DNA of 15,678 bases. Origin: DATAVK01 sp036267755 (GTDB lineage: Bacteria; Actinomycetota; Actinomycetes; JAFAQI01). Location of the stretch: assembly GCA_036267755.1 (NCBI GenBank), contig DATAVK010000076.1:1-15678 (forward strand), given 5' to 3'. The stretch's first letter is position 1. Each line of letters starts with the position of its first letter. The notes below the pieces were generated by a model that searched no databases, was not told where the DNA came from, and saw only the letters and a program-made list of their open reading frames with translations. A program made the translations under genes and the position numbers. Below, piece by piece: positions 1 to 6,142 of this stretch.

Positions 1-533
1 TGCGCCGCGGCCAGCTCCTGCAGCGAGGTCTTCCAGTCCAGGCCGGCCCCGAGCGTGGCGGCGTCGTCGAGCAGCTCCGCGAACAGCCGGAGCACCAGCT
101 CCCGGCTGGCCTCGATGCCGCGATCGAGGTAGAACGCCCCGATCACCGCCTCGACGGCGTCGGCGAGGATCGAGGACTTGTCGCGACCGCCGCTGATCTG
201 CTCGCCGCGACCGAGCTTGATGTAGGCGCCGATGCCGAGCTGACGGGCCAGCCCGGCGAGGGCCCGTGAGTTCACGACCGCGGCGCGCAGCTTGGCCAGC
301 TGGCCCTCCGGCAGGTCACGGTGCCGGCGGTACAGCGCCTCCGTGACGATCAGGCCGAGCACGGAGTCCCCCAGGAACTCCAACCGCTCGTTGGTGGGGA
401 GACCGCCGTGCTCGTAGGCGTACGAGCGGTGGGTGAGCGCGAGGTCCAGCAGCTCCGCGTCAATCGGGCCGCCGAGGGCGGTCACCAGCGTGGCGGGGTT
501 CTCTCCCCTGCCCACGCCGTCCAGCGCCGCCAT
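1..533 (-). CDS. rnc: Ribonuclease III, C-terminal part cut off by window edge
   Basis: Double-strand-specific endoribonuclease that processes rRNA precursors and structured mRNAs in the cytoplasm. The first 177 residues are visible and cover the catalytic domain. The family signature NERLEFLGDSVL lies at residues 48-59, with the metal-binding acids expected at E49, E52 and D56, and the second acidic pair at D125/E128 in the segment ADAVEAVIGA. The sequence runs off the left edge just after the catalytic domain, so the dsRNA-binding domain is not seen. The ATG at 533 overlaps the stop of the upstream acyl carrier protein gene by one base (TGATG), which suggests translational coupling and may explain the weak ribosome binding site. 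It is the last visible gene of the recG-to-rnc run. Family assignment is secure. Confidence 0.96.
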   Translation of the reverse strand, partial: MAALDGVGRGENPATLVTALGGPIDAELLDLALTHRSYAYEHGGLPTNERLEFLGDSVLGLIVTEALYRRHRDLPEGQLAKLRAAVVNSRALAGLARQLGIGAYIKLGRGEQISGGRDKSSILADAVEAVIGAFYLDRGIEASRELVLRLFAELLDDAATLGAGLDWKTSLQELAAA

Positions 534-811
534 CAGTGCACCGTCTCACGCGTGACGTAGGAGGCCAGCTCACCCAGGGTGGACATGGCGGCCAGCGCCG
601 CGTCGTCGATGTGCAGCCGGCCGGCCGGGCCGAGCGTCGCCTCGACCTCGTCCGCGACGCAGACGAGCGTCAGCGAGTCGGCCTGCAGACCGGCGAAGGT
701 GGTCGAGGCGTCGAGGCCGGCCGAGTCGATCTCGAGGACGACGGCGAACGCCGCCCGGACGGCGTCGAGCGCGGCGTCGCCGGCACGGCCGGCCGCAGCC
801 TCGCTCGACAC
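533..811 (-). CDS. Free-standing acyl carrier protein (phosphopantetheine-binding)
   Basis: A 92-residue protein of the size and helical pattern of type II acyl carrier proteins. The attachment motif DSL is at residues 45-47, so S46 should carry 4'-phosphopantetheine. It is followed by an acidic recognition helix (ADEVEATL, about 53-60). The GTG at 811 lies 4 bases after the rpmF stop with a GAGG about 9 bases upstream, and the downstream end overlaps the rnc start by one base, so it sits tightly inside an rpmF-ACP-rnc unit. An open frame continues upstream to 1069, but that part antisenses nothing recognisable and runs through rpmF in another frame. The substrate is unknown: it could serve fatty acid synthesis or a dedicated acyl transfer. 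No ketosynthase, phosphopantetheinyl transferase or ligase is in the window to narrow this. Confidence 0.85.
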   Translation of the reverse strand: MSSEAAAGRAGDAALDAVRAAFAVVLEIDSAGLDASTTFAGLQADSLTLVCVADEVEATLGPAGRLHIDDAALAAMSTLGELASYVTRETVH

Positions 812-815
812 GCGG

Positions 816-989
816 TCAGACCTCGAGGACCTGGCGGTCGTTGTACGTCCCGCAGACCGAGCACGCGATGTGCGGCAGCTTGGGCTGGTGGCAACGCGGG
901 CAGTCGACGAGCGTCGGCGCCGACGTCTTCCACTGCGAGCGGCGGGAGTGGGTGTTGGCGCGCGAGGTACGGCGCTTCGGGACGGCCAC
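816..989 (-). CDS. rpmF: 50S ribosomal protein L32 (zinc-binding form)
   Basis: A 57-residue protein of the large ribosomal subunit. The start reads MAVPKRRTSRANTHSRRSQW, the typical L32 N-terminus. Four cysteines, C30/C33 and C43/C46, form the CX2C-X9-CX2C zinc ribbon, so this is the zinc-containing (C+) form rather than a zinc-independent paralogue. The start is a GTG at 989, three bases after the stop of the DUF177 gene, and the end of that gene (GAGGAGAGC) supplies its ribosome binding site. The DUF177-L32 pairing is one of the most conserved in bacteria. It is too short to stand out as an open frame but is unmistakable by sequence. Confidence 0.97.
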   Translation of the reverse strand: MAVPKRRTSRANTHSRRSQWKTSAPTLVDCPRCHQPKLPHIACSVCGTYNDRQVLEV

Positions 990-992
990 GGG

Positions 993-1556
993 TCAGCTCT
1001 CCTCGGGATCGGGGTCGCGGGACAGCGACGACAGCGCCGCCCATCGGGGGTCGGGGGCGTCATGGGCATGGTCGGCAGGCAGTTCGGCGACCTTCTGGCC
1101 GCAACCTGCGCACAGGCCGCCGCACTCCTCGTCGCACACCGGGTTGACCGGCAGGGCGAGGACGACGGCGTCGCGCAGCGCCGGCTCGAGATCGATGTAG
1201 TCGCCGTCCACGAGCAGGACGTCGTCGTCGGCCTGCGGCTCGGGCTCGTAGGCGAACAGCTCCTGGACGTCGACCTCGAGGGTCGTGGTCAGTGGATCGA
1301 GGCAGCGGCCGCACTCCGCGTCCACCCGGGCCTGGACGGTGCCAGACACCAGGACGCCCTCCATCACCGACTCCAGTCGGACGTCGAGGTCGACGGCGGT
1401 GCCCGGCGGAACGGCGACCAGGTTCAGACCCCAGCCGTCCGGAGCGGCGAGCTCGCGACGCAGCGTGCGCATCGATCCTGGGCGCCGGCCGAGCTCCCGG
1501 GTGTCGAGCACCATCGGCGAGCGAGGGTCGCAGTGCACGGACTGACGGGCGGGCAT
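993..1556 (-). CDS. YceD/DUF177 family protein
   Basis: A 187-residue member of the YceD (DUF177) family, which is nearly always encoded next to rpmF and is linked to ribosome assembly or 23S rRNA accumulation; no enzymatic activity is established. The N-terminal segment VLDTRELGRRPGSM (residues 16-29) is characteristic of actinobacterial members. Cysteines occur as CGRC (82-85) and as a cluster C141, C145, C149, C152 near the C-terminus, consistent with metal binding. The ATG at 1556 has an AGAAGG about 11 bases upstream. An internal ATG at 1514 (MVLDTRELG) matches where many homologues begin but has no visible ribosome binding site. A gap of 86 bases separates it from the DivIVA-like gene; a promoter there is possible but not convincing. 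Confidence 0.9.
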   Translation of the reverse strand: MPARQSVHCDPRSPMVLDTRELGRRPGSMRTLRRELAAPDGWGLNLVAVPPGTAVDLDVRLESVMEGVLVSGTVQARVDAECGRCLDPLTTTLEVDVQELFAYEPEPQADDDVLLVDGDYIDLEPALRDAVVLALPVNPVCDEECGGLCAGCGQKVAELPADHAHDAPDPRWAALSSLSRDPDPEES

Positions 1557-1642
1557 GTGAACGACGGCCTTCTCGATCGAGTTCGGGGACGGTCCGCGGC
1601 CGGTGTTTCGGGCCGGTGACCGATCGATCAGCCTACCCGAGG

Positions 1643-2161
1643 TCAGCCGGGAAGCGGCTCGGCAACCGCTTCGGGGCTGGAGAGCGCCGCCAGCTCGTCG
1701 TGGCGACCGCTGATCTTCTCCCGGCCGCGCTCGACCGCCCCCAGCGTCTTGTGCAGGACGATCTCGAAGTTCGCGAGCTTGGCGTCGACGTACTCGTCGA
1801 CCTCGAGGCGCATCCGGTCGATCTGCGCCTGCGCCTCGTCGAGCAACCGGTCGGCGTCCTGGGCCGCCTGCGCCGCGACCTCGGTACGGGAGACCAGCCG
1901 AGCCCGCTCGGCGGTGGCTGCGTCGATGATGGCCTGGGCTTCCACCCGGCCCTGATCGACGACTGCAGCGCGGTCGGCCAGCACCTTGCGGGCGGACACC
2001 AGCTCGCGGGGCAGCGCCGCACGGATGGTTTCGATCGCCTCGATCATCTCGGCGCGGTTGACGATGCAGGACGCCGACATCGGCATCGCTCGGGCCGACT
2101 CGACCGCGTCCTCGAGCGCGTCGAGTGCCTCCATCACGTCCCTGCTTGGCTGAGTCTCCAC
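1643..2161 (-). CDS. DivIVA-like coiled-coil protein
   Basis: A 172-residue protein that is mostly one long, charged, alanine-rich coiled coil (about residues 52-155, rich in Ala, Glu, Arg and Gln), with a conserved-looking N-terminal segment including MPMSASCIVNRAEMIEAIE (27-45). Position and composition match the actinobacterial DivIVA-like proteins exemplified by M. tuberculosis Rv2927c, also beside DUF177-rpmF-rnc. A role in cell-pole organisation or septation is inferred from that resemblance only. The frame stays open up to 2272, but the GTG at 2161 is preferred because GGAAGG lies 5 bases upstream and residues further upstream look non-coding and overlap coaD. The ATG at 2134 is an alternative. 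It follows coaD by 46 bases. Confidence 0.82.
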   Translation of the reverse strand: METQPSRDVMEALDALEDAVESARAMPMSASCIVNRAEMIEAIETIRAALPRELVSARKVLADRAAVVDQGRVEAQAIIDAATAERARLVSRTEVAAQAAQDADRLLDEAQAQIDRMRLEVDEYVDAKLANFEIVLHKTLGAVERGREKISGRHDELAALSSPEAVAEPLPG

Positions 2162-2207
2162 GCTTGCCTTCCGTTCGCCCCGCAGCACTGCCTGCAACCG
2201 TGGCCGA

Positions 2208-2687
2208 TCATGGATGATCCAGCCGCTGCTGCAACCGGCGAAGTACCGGCCCTGGAACCAGGCCCGAGACATCCCCGCCGTACGTCGCCACCTCTTTCAC
2301 GAGGCTTGATGACAGGAAACTGTAATGCGGGTCCGCCGGCATGAACAACGTGTCCACGTCGGCGAGCGAGCGGTTCATCTGGCCCATCTGCAGCTCGTAG
2401 TCGAAGTCGCTGACGGCGCGCAGGCCCTTGACGATGGCCTTGATCCCGTTGGCCCGGCAGAAGTCCACCAGCAGCCCGGTGAACGTGTCGACGCTGACGT
2501 TGGCGATGTCCGCGGTCGCTTCGCGGATCATCTCGATGCGCTCGTCCGGTTCGAAGAGGCGGTGCTTGGAGTGGTTCACCCCGACCACCACCACGACCTC
2601 GTCGAACAGCTTGCTGGCCCGCTCGATGATGTCGAGGTGACCGTTGGTGATGGGGTCGAAGGAGCCAGGACACGCGGCCCGTCTCAT
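2208..2687 (-). CDS. coaD: Phosphopantetheine adenylyltransferase (PPAT)
   Basis: Catalyses the penultimate step of coenzyme A synthesis, 4'-phosphopantetheine + ATP to dephospho-CoA + pyrophosphate. The 159-residue length is standard. The nucleotidyltransferase motif GSFDPITNGHLDII (8-21) contains the TxGH signature (T14-H17), K41/H42 follow in NHSKHRLF, the substrate-binding GLR is at 88-90, and the second ATP-binding element is SFLSSSLVKEVA (123-134, the ISSTxVR equivalent). The ATG at 2687 overlaps the rsmD stop in an ATGA, indicating translational coupling; the frame remains open upstream through rsmD but that part is shadow. rsmD-coaD is a widely conserved pair. The CoA it makes is also the donor of the phosphopantetheine arm of carriers such as the ACP encoded downstream. 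Confidence 0.97.
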   Translation of the reverse strand: MRRAACPGSFDPITNGHLDIIERASKLFDEVVVVVGVNHSKHRLFEPDERIEMIREATADIANVSVDTFTGLLVDFCRANGIKAIVKGLRAVSDFDYELQMGQMNRSLADVDTLFMPADPHYSFLSSSLVKEVATYGGDVSGLVPGPVLRRLQQRLDHP

Positions 2688-3223
2688 GATCGGCGACCGT
2701 ACCAGAGGGTCCCCTCGCCGTAGCTGCGCGACCTGACCGGCTCCAACCCGGCCGGCCAGTGCAGCTCCGGGTCGCGGGTCGCGCGCTCCACGACGACGAC
2801 GGCATCGGCAGTCAGCCAGCCACCGGAGGCGAGGGCGTCGAGGACCTCCGCGACCGGATCGGCGTACGGCGGATCGCAGAACACCACGTCGTAGGGCTGA
2901 TCCGGCGCGGCAGCCAGCATCCGCTCGACCGGCTCGGCTCGTACCTCGACACCCGGCAGGGCCAGCGCGTCGACGTTCGCGCGGAGCGCCCGCAGCGCCC
3001 CGGCCGCCCGCTCGACGAGTACGACCCGCGCGGCGCCGCGGCTGGCGGCCTCCAGCCCGACCGCCCCGGACCCGGCGTAGAGGTCGAGAAACGCGACGCC
3101 GACCAGTGACCCGCGCAGCGACACCAGGCTGGAGAACAGCGCCTCGCGGGTCCGGTCGGCGGTCGGCCTGGTCGCCGACCCGGGCGGCACGACGAGCCGG
3201 CGACCGCGGGCGCTGCCGGCCAC
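2684..3223 (-). CDS. rsmD: 16S rRNA (guanine-N2)-methyltransferase RsmD
   Basis: SAM-dependent methyltransferase that makes m2G966 (E. coli numbering) in 16S rRNA. The 179-residue product has the SAM-binding motif I DLYAGSGAVGLEAASRG (47-63), an acidic motif II (VLVERAAG, 68-75) and the catalytic N6/N2-methyltransferase motif DPPY (117-120). The GTG at 3223 is the first standard start, but homologues usually begin four residues earlier (TRxxAGxARGRRL). Here those residues read L-S-R-V before the GTG, with a CTG codon at 3235 that overlaps the recG stop (CTGA) and has GGAG 5 bases upstream. The true start may therefore be CTG, giving 183 residues. The 3' end overlaps coaD by four bases. Confidence 0.95.
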   Translation of the reverse strand: MAGSARGRRLVVPPGSATRPTADRTREALFSSLVSLRGSLVGVAFLDLYAGSGAVGLEAASRGAARVVLVERAAGALRALRANVDALALPGVEVRAEPVERMLAAAPDQPYDVVFCDPPYADPVAEVLDALASGGWLTADAVVVVERATRDPELHWPAGLEPVRSRSYGEGTLWYGRRS

Positions 3224-3231
3224 GACCCGGC

Positions 3232-5364
3232 TCAGGTCTTCTCCAGGAAGTCCGCCTGCGACCGCGCCGAGAGGGCGTCCACTTCGAGCCGCAACGGGCG
3301 GTGACGTTCGAGCGCCGGGTCCTCGGCCAGCAGCGCCTGGGCGTCCGCGCGGGCCTGGGTGATGACATCCTCGTCCCGCAGCAGCCGGAGCAGCTTGAGC
3401 TGGGTACGACGGCCCGACTGCCGCGCGCCGAGAATGTCACCCTCCCGGCGCTGCTCGACGTCGAGGCGGGCCAGCTCGAAGCCGTCCAAGGTCGCCGCCA
3501 CGCCGTCCAGCCGGGCGCGGGCCGGGGTTCCGGCCTCGGTGCTGGTGACGAGCAGACACAGCCCAGGGTGCCCGCCGCGACCCACCCGGCCGCGGAGCTG
3601 GTGCAGCTGCGAGATCCCGAACCGCTCGGCGTCCATGACCACCATCACGGTGGCGTTCGCGACGTCGACGCCCACTTCGATGACGGTCGTCGCGACGAGG
3701 ACGTCGATCCGGCCGGCCGCGAACCGGCGCATCACGTCGTCCTTGACGTCGGGGGCGAGCCGGCCGTGAAGCAGGTCCACCCGGACACCGGGCATCCGGA
3801 TCGCCAACTCCGGCCCGAGCTCCTCGACGGCGCTGGTCGCGACGAACGGCTCCAGCCCGTCCGGGTCGTCGGTGTCGTCGGCATCGATCCGCGGAGACAC
3901 GACGTACACCTGCCGGCCGACCTCCACCTCCTCGCGCACCCGCTCCCAGACGCGTTCCAGCCACGCTGGCCGGTCCAGGACCGGGACGACAGTCGTGGTG
4001 ATCGGCTGCCGGCCGGTCGGGAGCTCGGTGAGCGTCGAGGTCTCGAGATCGCCGTACACCGTCATGGCGACCGTCCGCGGGATAGGGGTGGCGGTCATGA
4101 CGAGCACGTGAGGCGGTGTCGCAGCCTTGCTGCGCAGCGCGTCGCGTTGTTCGACGCCGAACCGGTGCTGCTCGTCCACGACGACGAGCCCGAGGTCGAA
4201 GAACTGGACAGTGTCCTGCAGCAACGCGTGGGTCCCGATGACGATGCCCGCATCGCCCACACCGATGTCGAGCAGCGTCTTGCGCCGCGCAGCAGCGCCC
4301 ATCGAGCCGGTGACCAGCGCGACCCGGGTCGCCTGGTCGTGAGCATCGAGCTCGCCCTGCCGGCCGAGCGGGCCCAGCAGCGCATCGATCGAGCGGGCGT
4401 GCTGCTGGGCCAGCACCTCGGTCGGTGCCAGCAGCGCCGCCTGACCGCCGGAGTCGACGACTGCGAGCATGGCGCGCAGCGCCACCACGGTCTTGCCGGA
4501 CCCGACCTCCCCCTGCAGCAGCCGGTGCATTGGCTCCGGCCGCGCGAGATCCGCGAACAGCTCTGTGCTGACCGCCTGCTGCCCGGCTGTGAGGGTGAAC
4601 GGCAGGCTCGCGTCGAACGCGGCCAGCAGACCGTCGTCGCGCGGGGTGCGGGGCGTGGTGGGCTCCAGCGCCGCCAGGGCTCGGCGTTGCGCGAGCACCA
4701 CCTGGAGCAGGAACGCCTCGTCGTACCGGAGCCGCGCCTGGGCCCGATTGACCTGTGACCAGGCCTCGGGCATGTGGATCCCGCGCAGGGCCTCGTCGAT
4801 TCCCACCAGACCACGCTGCTTGCGGAGCGGCTCGGGAACCACATCGGGGACGTCGACCATGGGCAGCGCGGTGCGGATCGCCTTGCGGATCTGCCAGCTC
4901 TGCAGCCCCTTCGTCGCGGGATAGACCGGCATCAAGGTGCCCGCCACGTCGTCGACGTCGGTGTCGAGGTTCACCTCGGGCTGCTTGAGCTGGAGCCGCT
5001 TGCCGAACCGCTCGACCTCGCCGGCCAGGACGACGGTGTCCCCTACGACCAGCTGGCGCTCGAGATAGCGCCGGTTGAAGAACGTGACGAGCAGGCTGCC
5101 GCCCGAGGCGTCGGTCACCGTCAAGTCGGTCTTGGACAGCTTGGGCCGGATCTGACGGCCGGTGATCTTCGCGACCTGGACCTGCAAGGTGACCTGGTCG
5201 CCGGCGCGCAGCGTGGACAGGTCGGCGAGCTCCCCGCGCTCGTAGTACCGGCGCGGGTAGTGGCGCAGCAGGTCGCCCGCGGTGGCGATCCCGAACACCT
5301 TCTCGAGCACCGCCGCGGTCTTCCCGCCGACCACCGCGCTGACCGGCGCCGACTCCTCGACCAT
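3232..5364 (-). CDS. recG: ATP-dependent DNA helicase RecG
   Basis: Branch-migrating helicase that reverses stalled replication forks and processes Holliday junctions. The 710-residue product has the full RecG layout: an N-terminal wedge/OB domain (about 1-170, with VTFFNRRYLERQLVVGD at 93-109), motif I GEVGSGKT (285-292), motif II DEQH (397-400), motif III TATPIPRT (424-431), motif VI QLRGRVGRG (589-597) and the C-terminal translocation hairpin DGFELARLDVEQRREGD (627-643) ending in QSG. The ATG at 5364 is preceded by a near-perfect AGGAGG six bases away, which fixes the start although the frame stays open to 5679. It is the first gene of the leftward run and diverges from rpmB. The DAK2-type kinase gene that usually precedes recG in actinobacteria is absent. 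Confidence 0.98.
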   Translation of the reverse strand: MVEESAPVSAVVGGKTAAVLEKVFGIATAGDLLRHYPRRYYERGELADLSTLRAGDQVTLQVQVAKITGRQIRPKLSKTDLTVTDASGGSLLVTFFNRRYLERQLVVGDTVVLAGEVERFGKRLQLKQPEVNLDTDVDDVAGTLMPVYPATKGLQSWQIRKAIRTALPMVDVPDVVPEPLRKQRGLVGIDEALRGIHMPEAWSQVNRAQARLRYDEAFLLQVVLAQRRALAALEPTTPRTPRDDGLLAAFDASLPFTLTAGQQAVSTELFADLARPEPMHRLLQGEVGSGKTVVALRAMLAVVDSGGQAALLAPTEVLAQQHARSIDALLGPLGRQGELDAHDQATRVALVTGSMGAAARRKTLLDIGVGDAGIVIGTHALLQDTVQFFDLGLVVVDEQHRFGVEQRDALRSKAATPPHVLVMTATPIPRTVAMTVYGDLETSTLTELPTGRQPITTTVVPVLDRPAWLERVWERVREEVEVGRQVYVVSPRIDADDTDDPDGLEPFVATSAVEELGPELAIRMPGVRVDLLHGRLAPDVKDDVMRRFAAGRIDVLVATTVIEVGVDVANATVMVVMDAERFGISQLHQLRGRVGRGGHPGLCLLVTSTEAGTPARARLDGVAATLDGFELARLDVEQRREGDILGARQSGRRTQLKLLRLLRDEDVITQARADAQALLAEDPALERHRPLRLEVDALSARSQADFLEKT

Positions 5365-5370
5365 GCCCAA

Positions 5371-5376
5371 CCTCCT
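5371..5376 (-). promoter_or_regulatory. Strong ribosome binding site of recG
   Basis: AGGAGG on the minus strand, six bases before the ATG at 5364. It is among the strongest Shine-Dalgarno matches in the window and decides the recG start against the longer open frame. Confidence 0.8.
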
Positions 5377-5383
5377 GGGGCGC

Positions 5384-5389
5384 AGCGTA
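5384..5389 (-). promoter_or_regulatory. Possible -10 element for recG
   Basis: On the minus strand the hexamer TACGCT fits the actinobacterial TANNNT -10 pattern. It would start transcription near 5377, leaving a short leader that just contains the AGGAGG ribosome binding site at 5371-5376. No good -35 hexamer lies at normal spacing (TTCACG at 5411-5416 is 21 bases away), so this is tentative. Confidence 0.35.
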
Positions 5390-5448
5390 AAGTGCCCGAC
5401 GAGCGTCGTGCGTGAAGCCGCTCGGGACGGCGGATCATTGCGCGGACT

Positions 5449-5478
5449 TTGTCGCCGGTCGCCGGGTCGGGCTACCCT
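5449..5478 (+). promoter_or_regulatory. Promoter of leaderless rpmB
   Basis: A -35-like TTGTCG (5449-5454) and a -10 TACCCT (5473-5478, TANNNT type) are separated by 18 bases. The expected transcription start, about seven bases after the -10, falls on the GTG of rpmB at 5485. No Shine-Dalgarno-like sequence lies between the -10 and the GTG, so the transcript is probably leaderless. This is pattern-based and untested. Confidence 0.65.
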
Positions 5479-5484
5479 CTCGAC

Positions 5485-5673
5485 GTGGCTTCCGTGTGTG
5501 ATGTGTGCAGCAAGGGTCCCGGGTTCGGCATGAGCGTGTCGCACTCGCACCGTCGTACGCGTCGGCGCTTCAACCCGAACATCCAGCCGGTGCGGGCGCT
5601 CGTCGCCCCCGGCACCCACAAGAAGATCAACGTCTGCACCAGCTGCCTGAAGGCTGGCAAAGTCACCCGCTGA
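5485..5673 (+). CDS. rpmB: 50S ribosomal protein L28 (zinc-binding form)
   Basis: A 62-residue protein of the large ribosomal subunit. It begins (M)ASVCDVCSKGPGFGMSVSHS and contains the conserved basic RRTRRRFNPNIQ stretch (23-34). Cysteine pairs C5/C8 and C51/C54 mark the zinc-binding C+ form, so it is the housekeeping copy rather than the Zur-repressed cysteine-free paralogue. The frame is open from 5449, but homology starts at the GTG at 5485. That GTG has no ribosome binding site and sits at the expected transcription start of a TTGTCG-N18-TACCCT promoter, which suggests leaderless translation. Its last 11 bases overlap the end of the convergent GNAT gene. Confidence 0.96.
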   Translation: MASVCDVCSKGPGFGMSVSHSHRRTRRRFNPNIQPVRALVAPGTHKKINVCTSCLKAGKVTR

Positions 5674-6142
5674 GCGCATTCACGTCGATCAGCGACTTGC
5701 CGTAGCTGACCGACAACGGCTGGCAGCGGTAGTGGCCGAAGCCGTCGATCCGTTGGTATCCCGATGTCTCGTAGAGGCGCATGGCCTCCGGTTGCCGCTC
5801 CCCCGTCTCCAGGACGACGCGGCGCGCACCCAGCGCCCGGCCCAGGTCCTCGAGCGCTCTGAGCATCAGCCGTGACAGCCCGCGGCCTCTGACCTCGGGC
5901 GCGACGTACATCCGCTTGATCTCGATGGCGTCCGACTCGTGACGGCGCACGCCACCCATCGCCACGGCCAGGCCGTCCAGGTAGCCGACGAGAAAACCGC
6001 CAGTGGGGGCCGAGAACTCCATCGGGTCGACCGGAGTCCGGTCGGGACCGCCGTACATCTCGACGTACTCCTGCTGCACCCTTGCGGTCAGTGCGGAGGC
6101 CGCCTCGCTTCCGTAGGGCTCGGCCCGGACCTGCAGGCTCAC
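5663..6142 (-). CDS. GNAT family N-acetyltransferase
   Basis: A 159-residue single-domain GNAT acyltransferase using acetyl-CoA; the acceptor is unknown. Motif A is clear: IEIKRMYVAPEVRGRGLSRL (73-92) with the R/QxxGxG/A pyrophosphate-binding signature in RGRGLS, followed by helix RALEDLGRALGARRVVLETG and the motif B segment EAMRLYETSGYQRI (118-131). The GTG at 6142 overlaps the thiD stop by four bases (GTGA), so it is translationally coupled to thiD as the third gene of a thiL-thiD-GNAT unit. Nothing in the sequence ties it to thiamine chemistry; association is by position only. The 3' end overlaps rpmB by 11 bases on the other strand. Confidence 0.9.
   Translation of the reverse strand: MSLQVRAEPYGSEAASALTARVQQEYVEMYGGPDRTPVDPMEFSAPTGGFLVGYLDGLAVAMGGVRRHESDAIEIKRMYVAPEVRGRGLSRLMLRALEDLGRALGARRVVLETGERQPEAMRLYETSGYQRIDGFGHYRCQPLSVSYGKSLIDVNALSG

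Noticed and set aside
1630..1635. TAGGCT as a -10 for the DUF177-rpmF-ACP-rnc genes
   Set aside because: No matching -35 lies at normal spacing within the DivIVA-like gene; a single TANNNT hexamer occurs often by chance.
579..2344. Long + strand open frames of 346 and 350 codons (579-1619 and 1292-2344)
   Set aside because: Both run antisense to rpmF, DUF177 and the DivIVA-like gene, which have clear homology, and they show no motif or ribosome binding site.
3106..4758. 550-codon open frame on the + strand opposite recG
   Set aside because: It is antisense to the fully motif-supported recG, has no recognisable domain and shows the Arg/Pro/His/Gly-rich composition typical of shadow frames in high-GC DNA.
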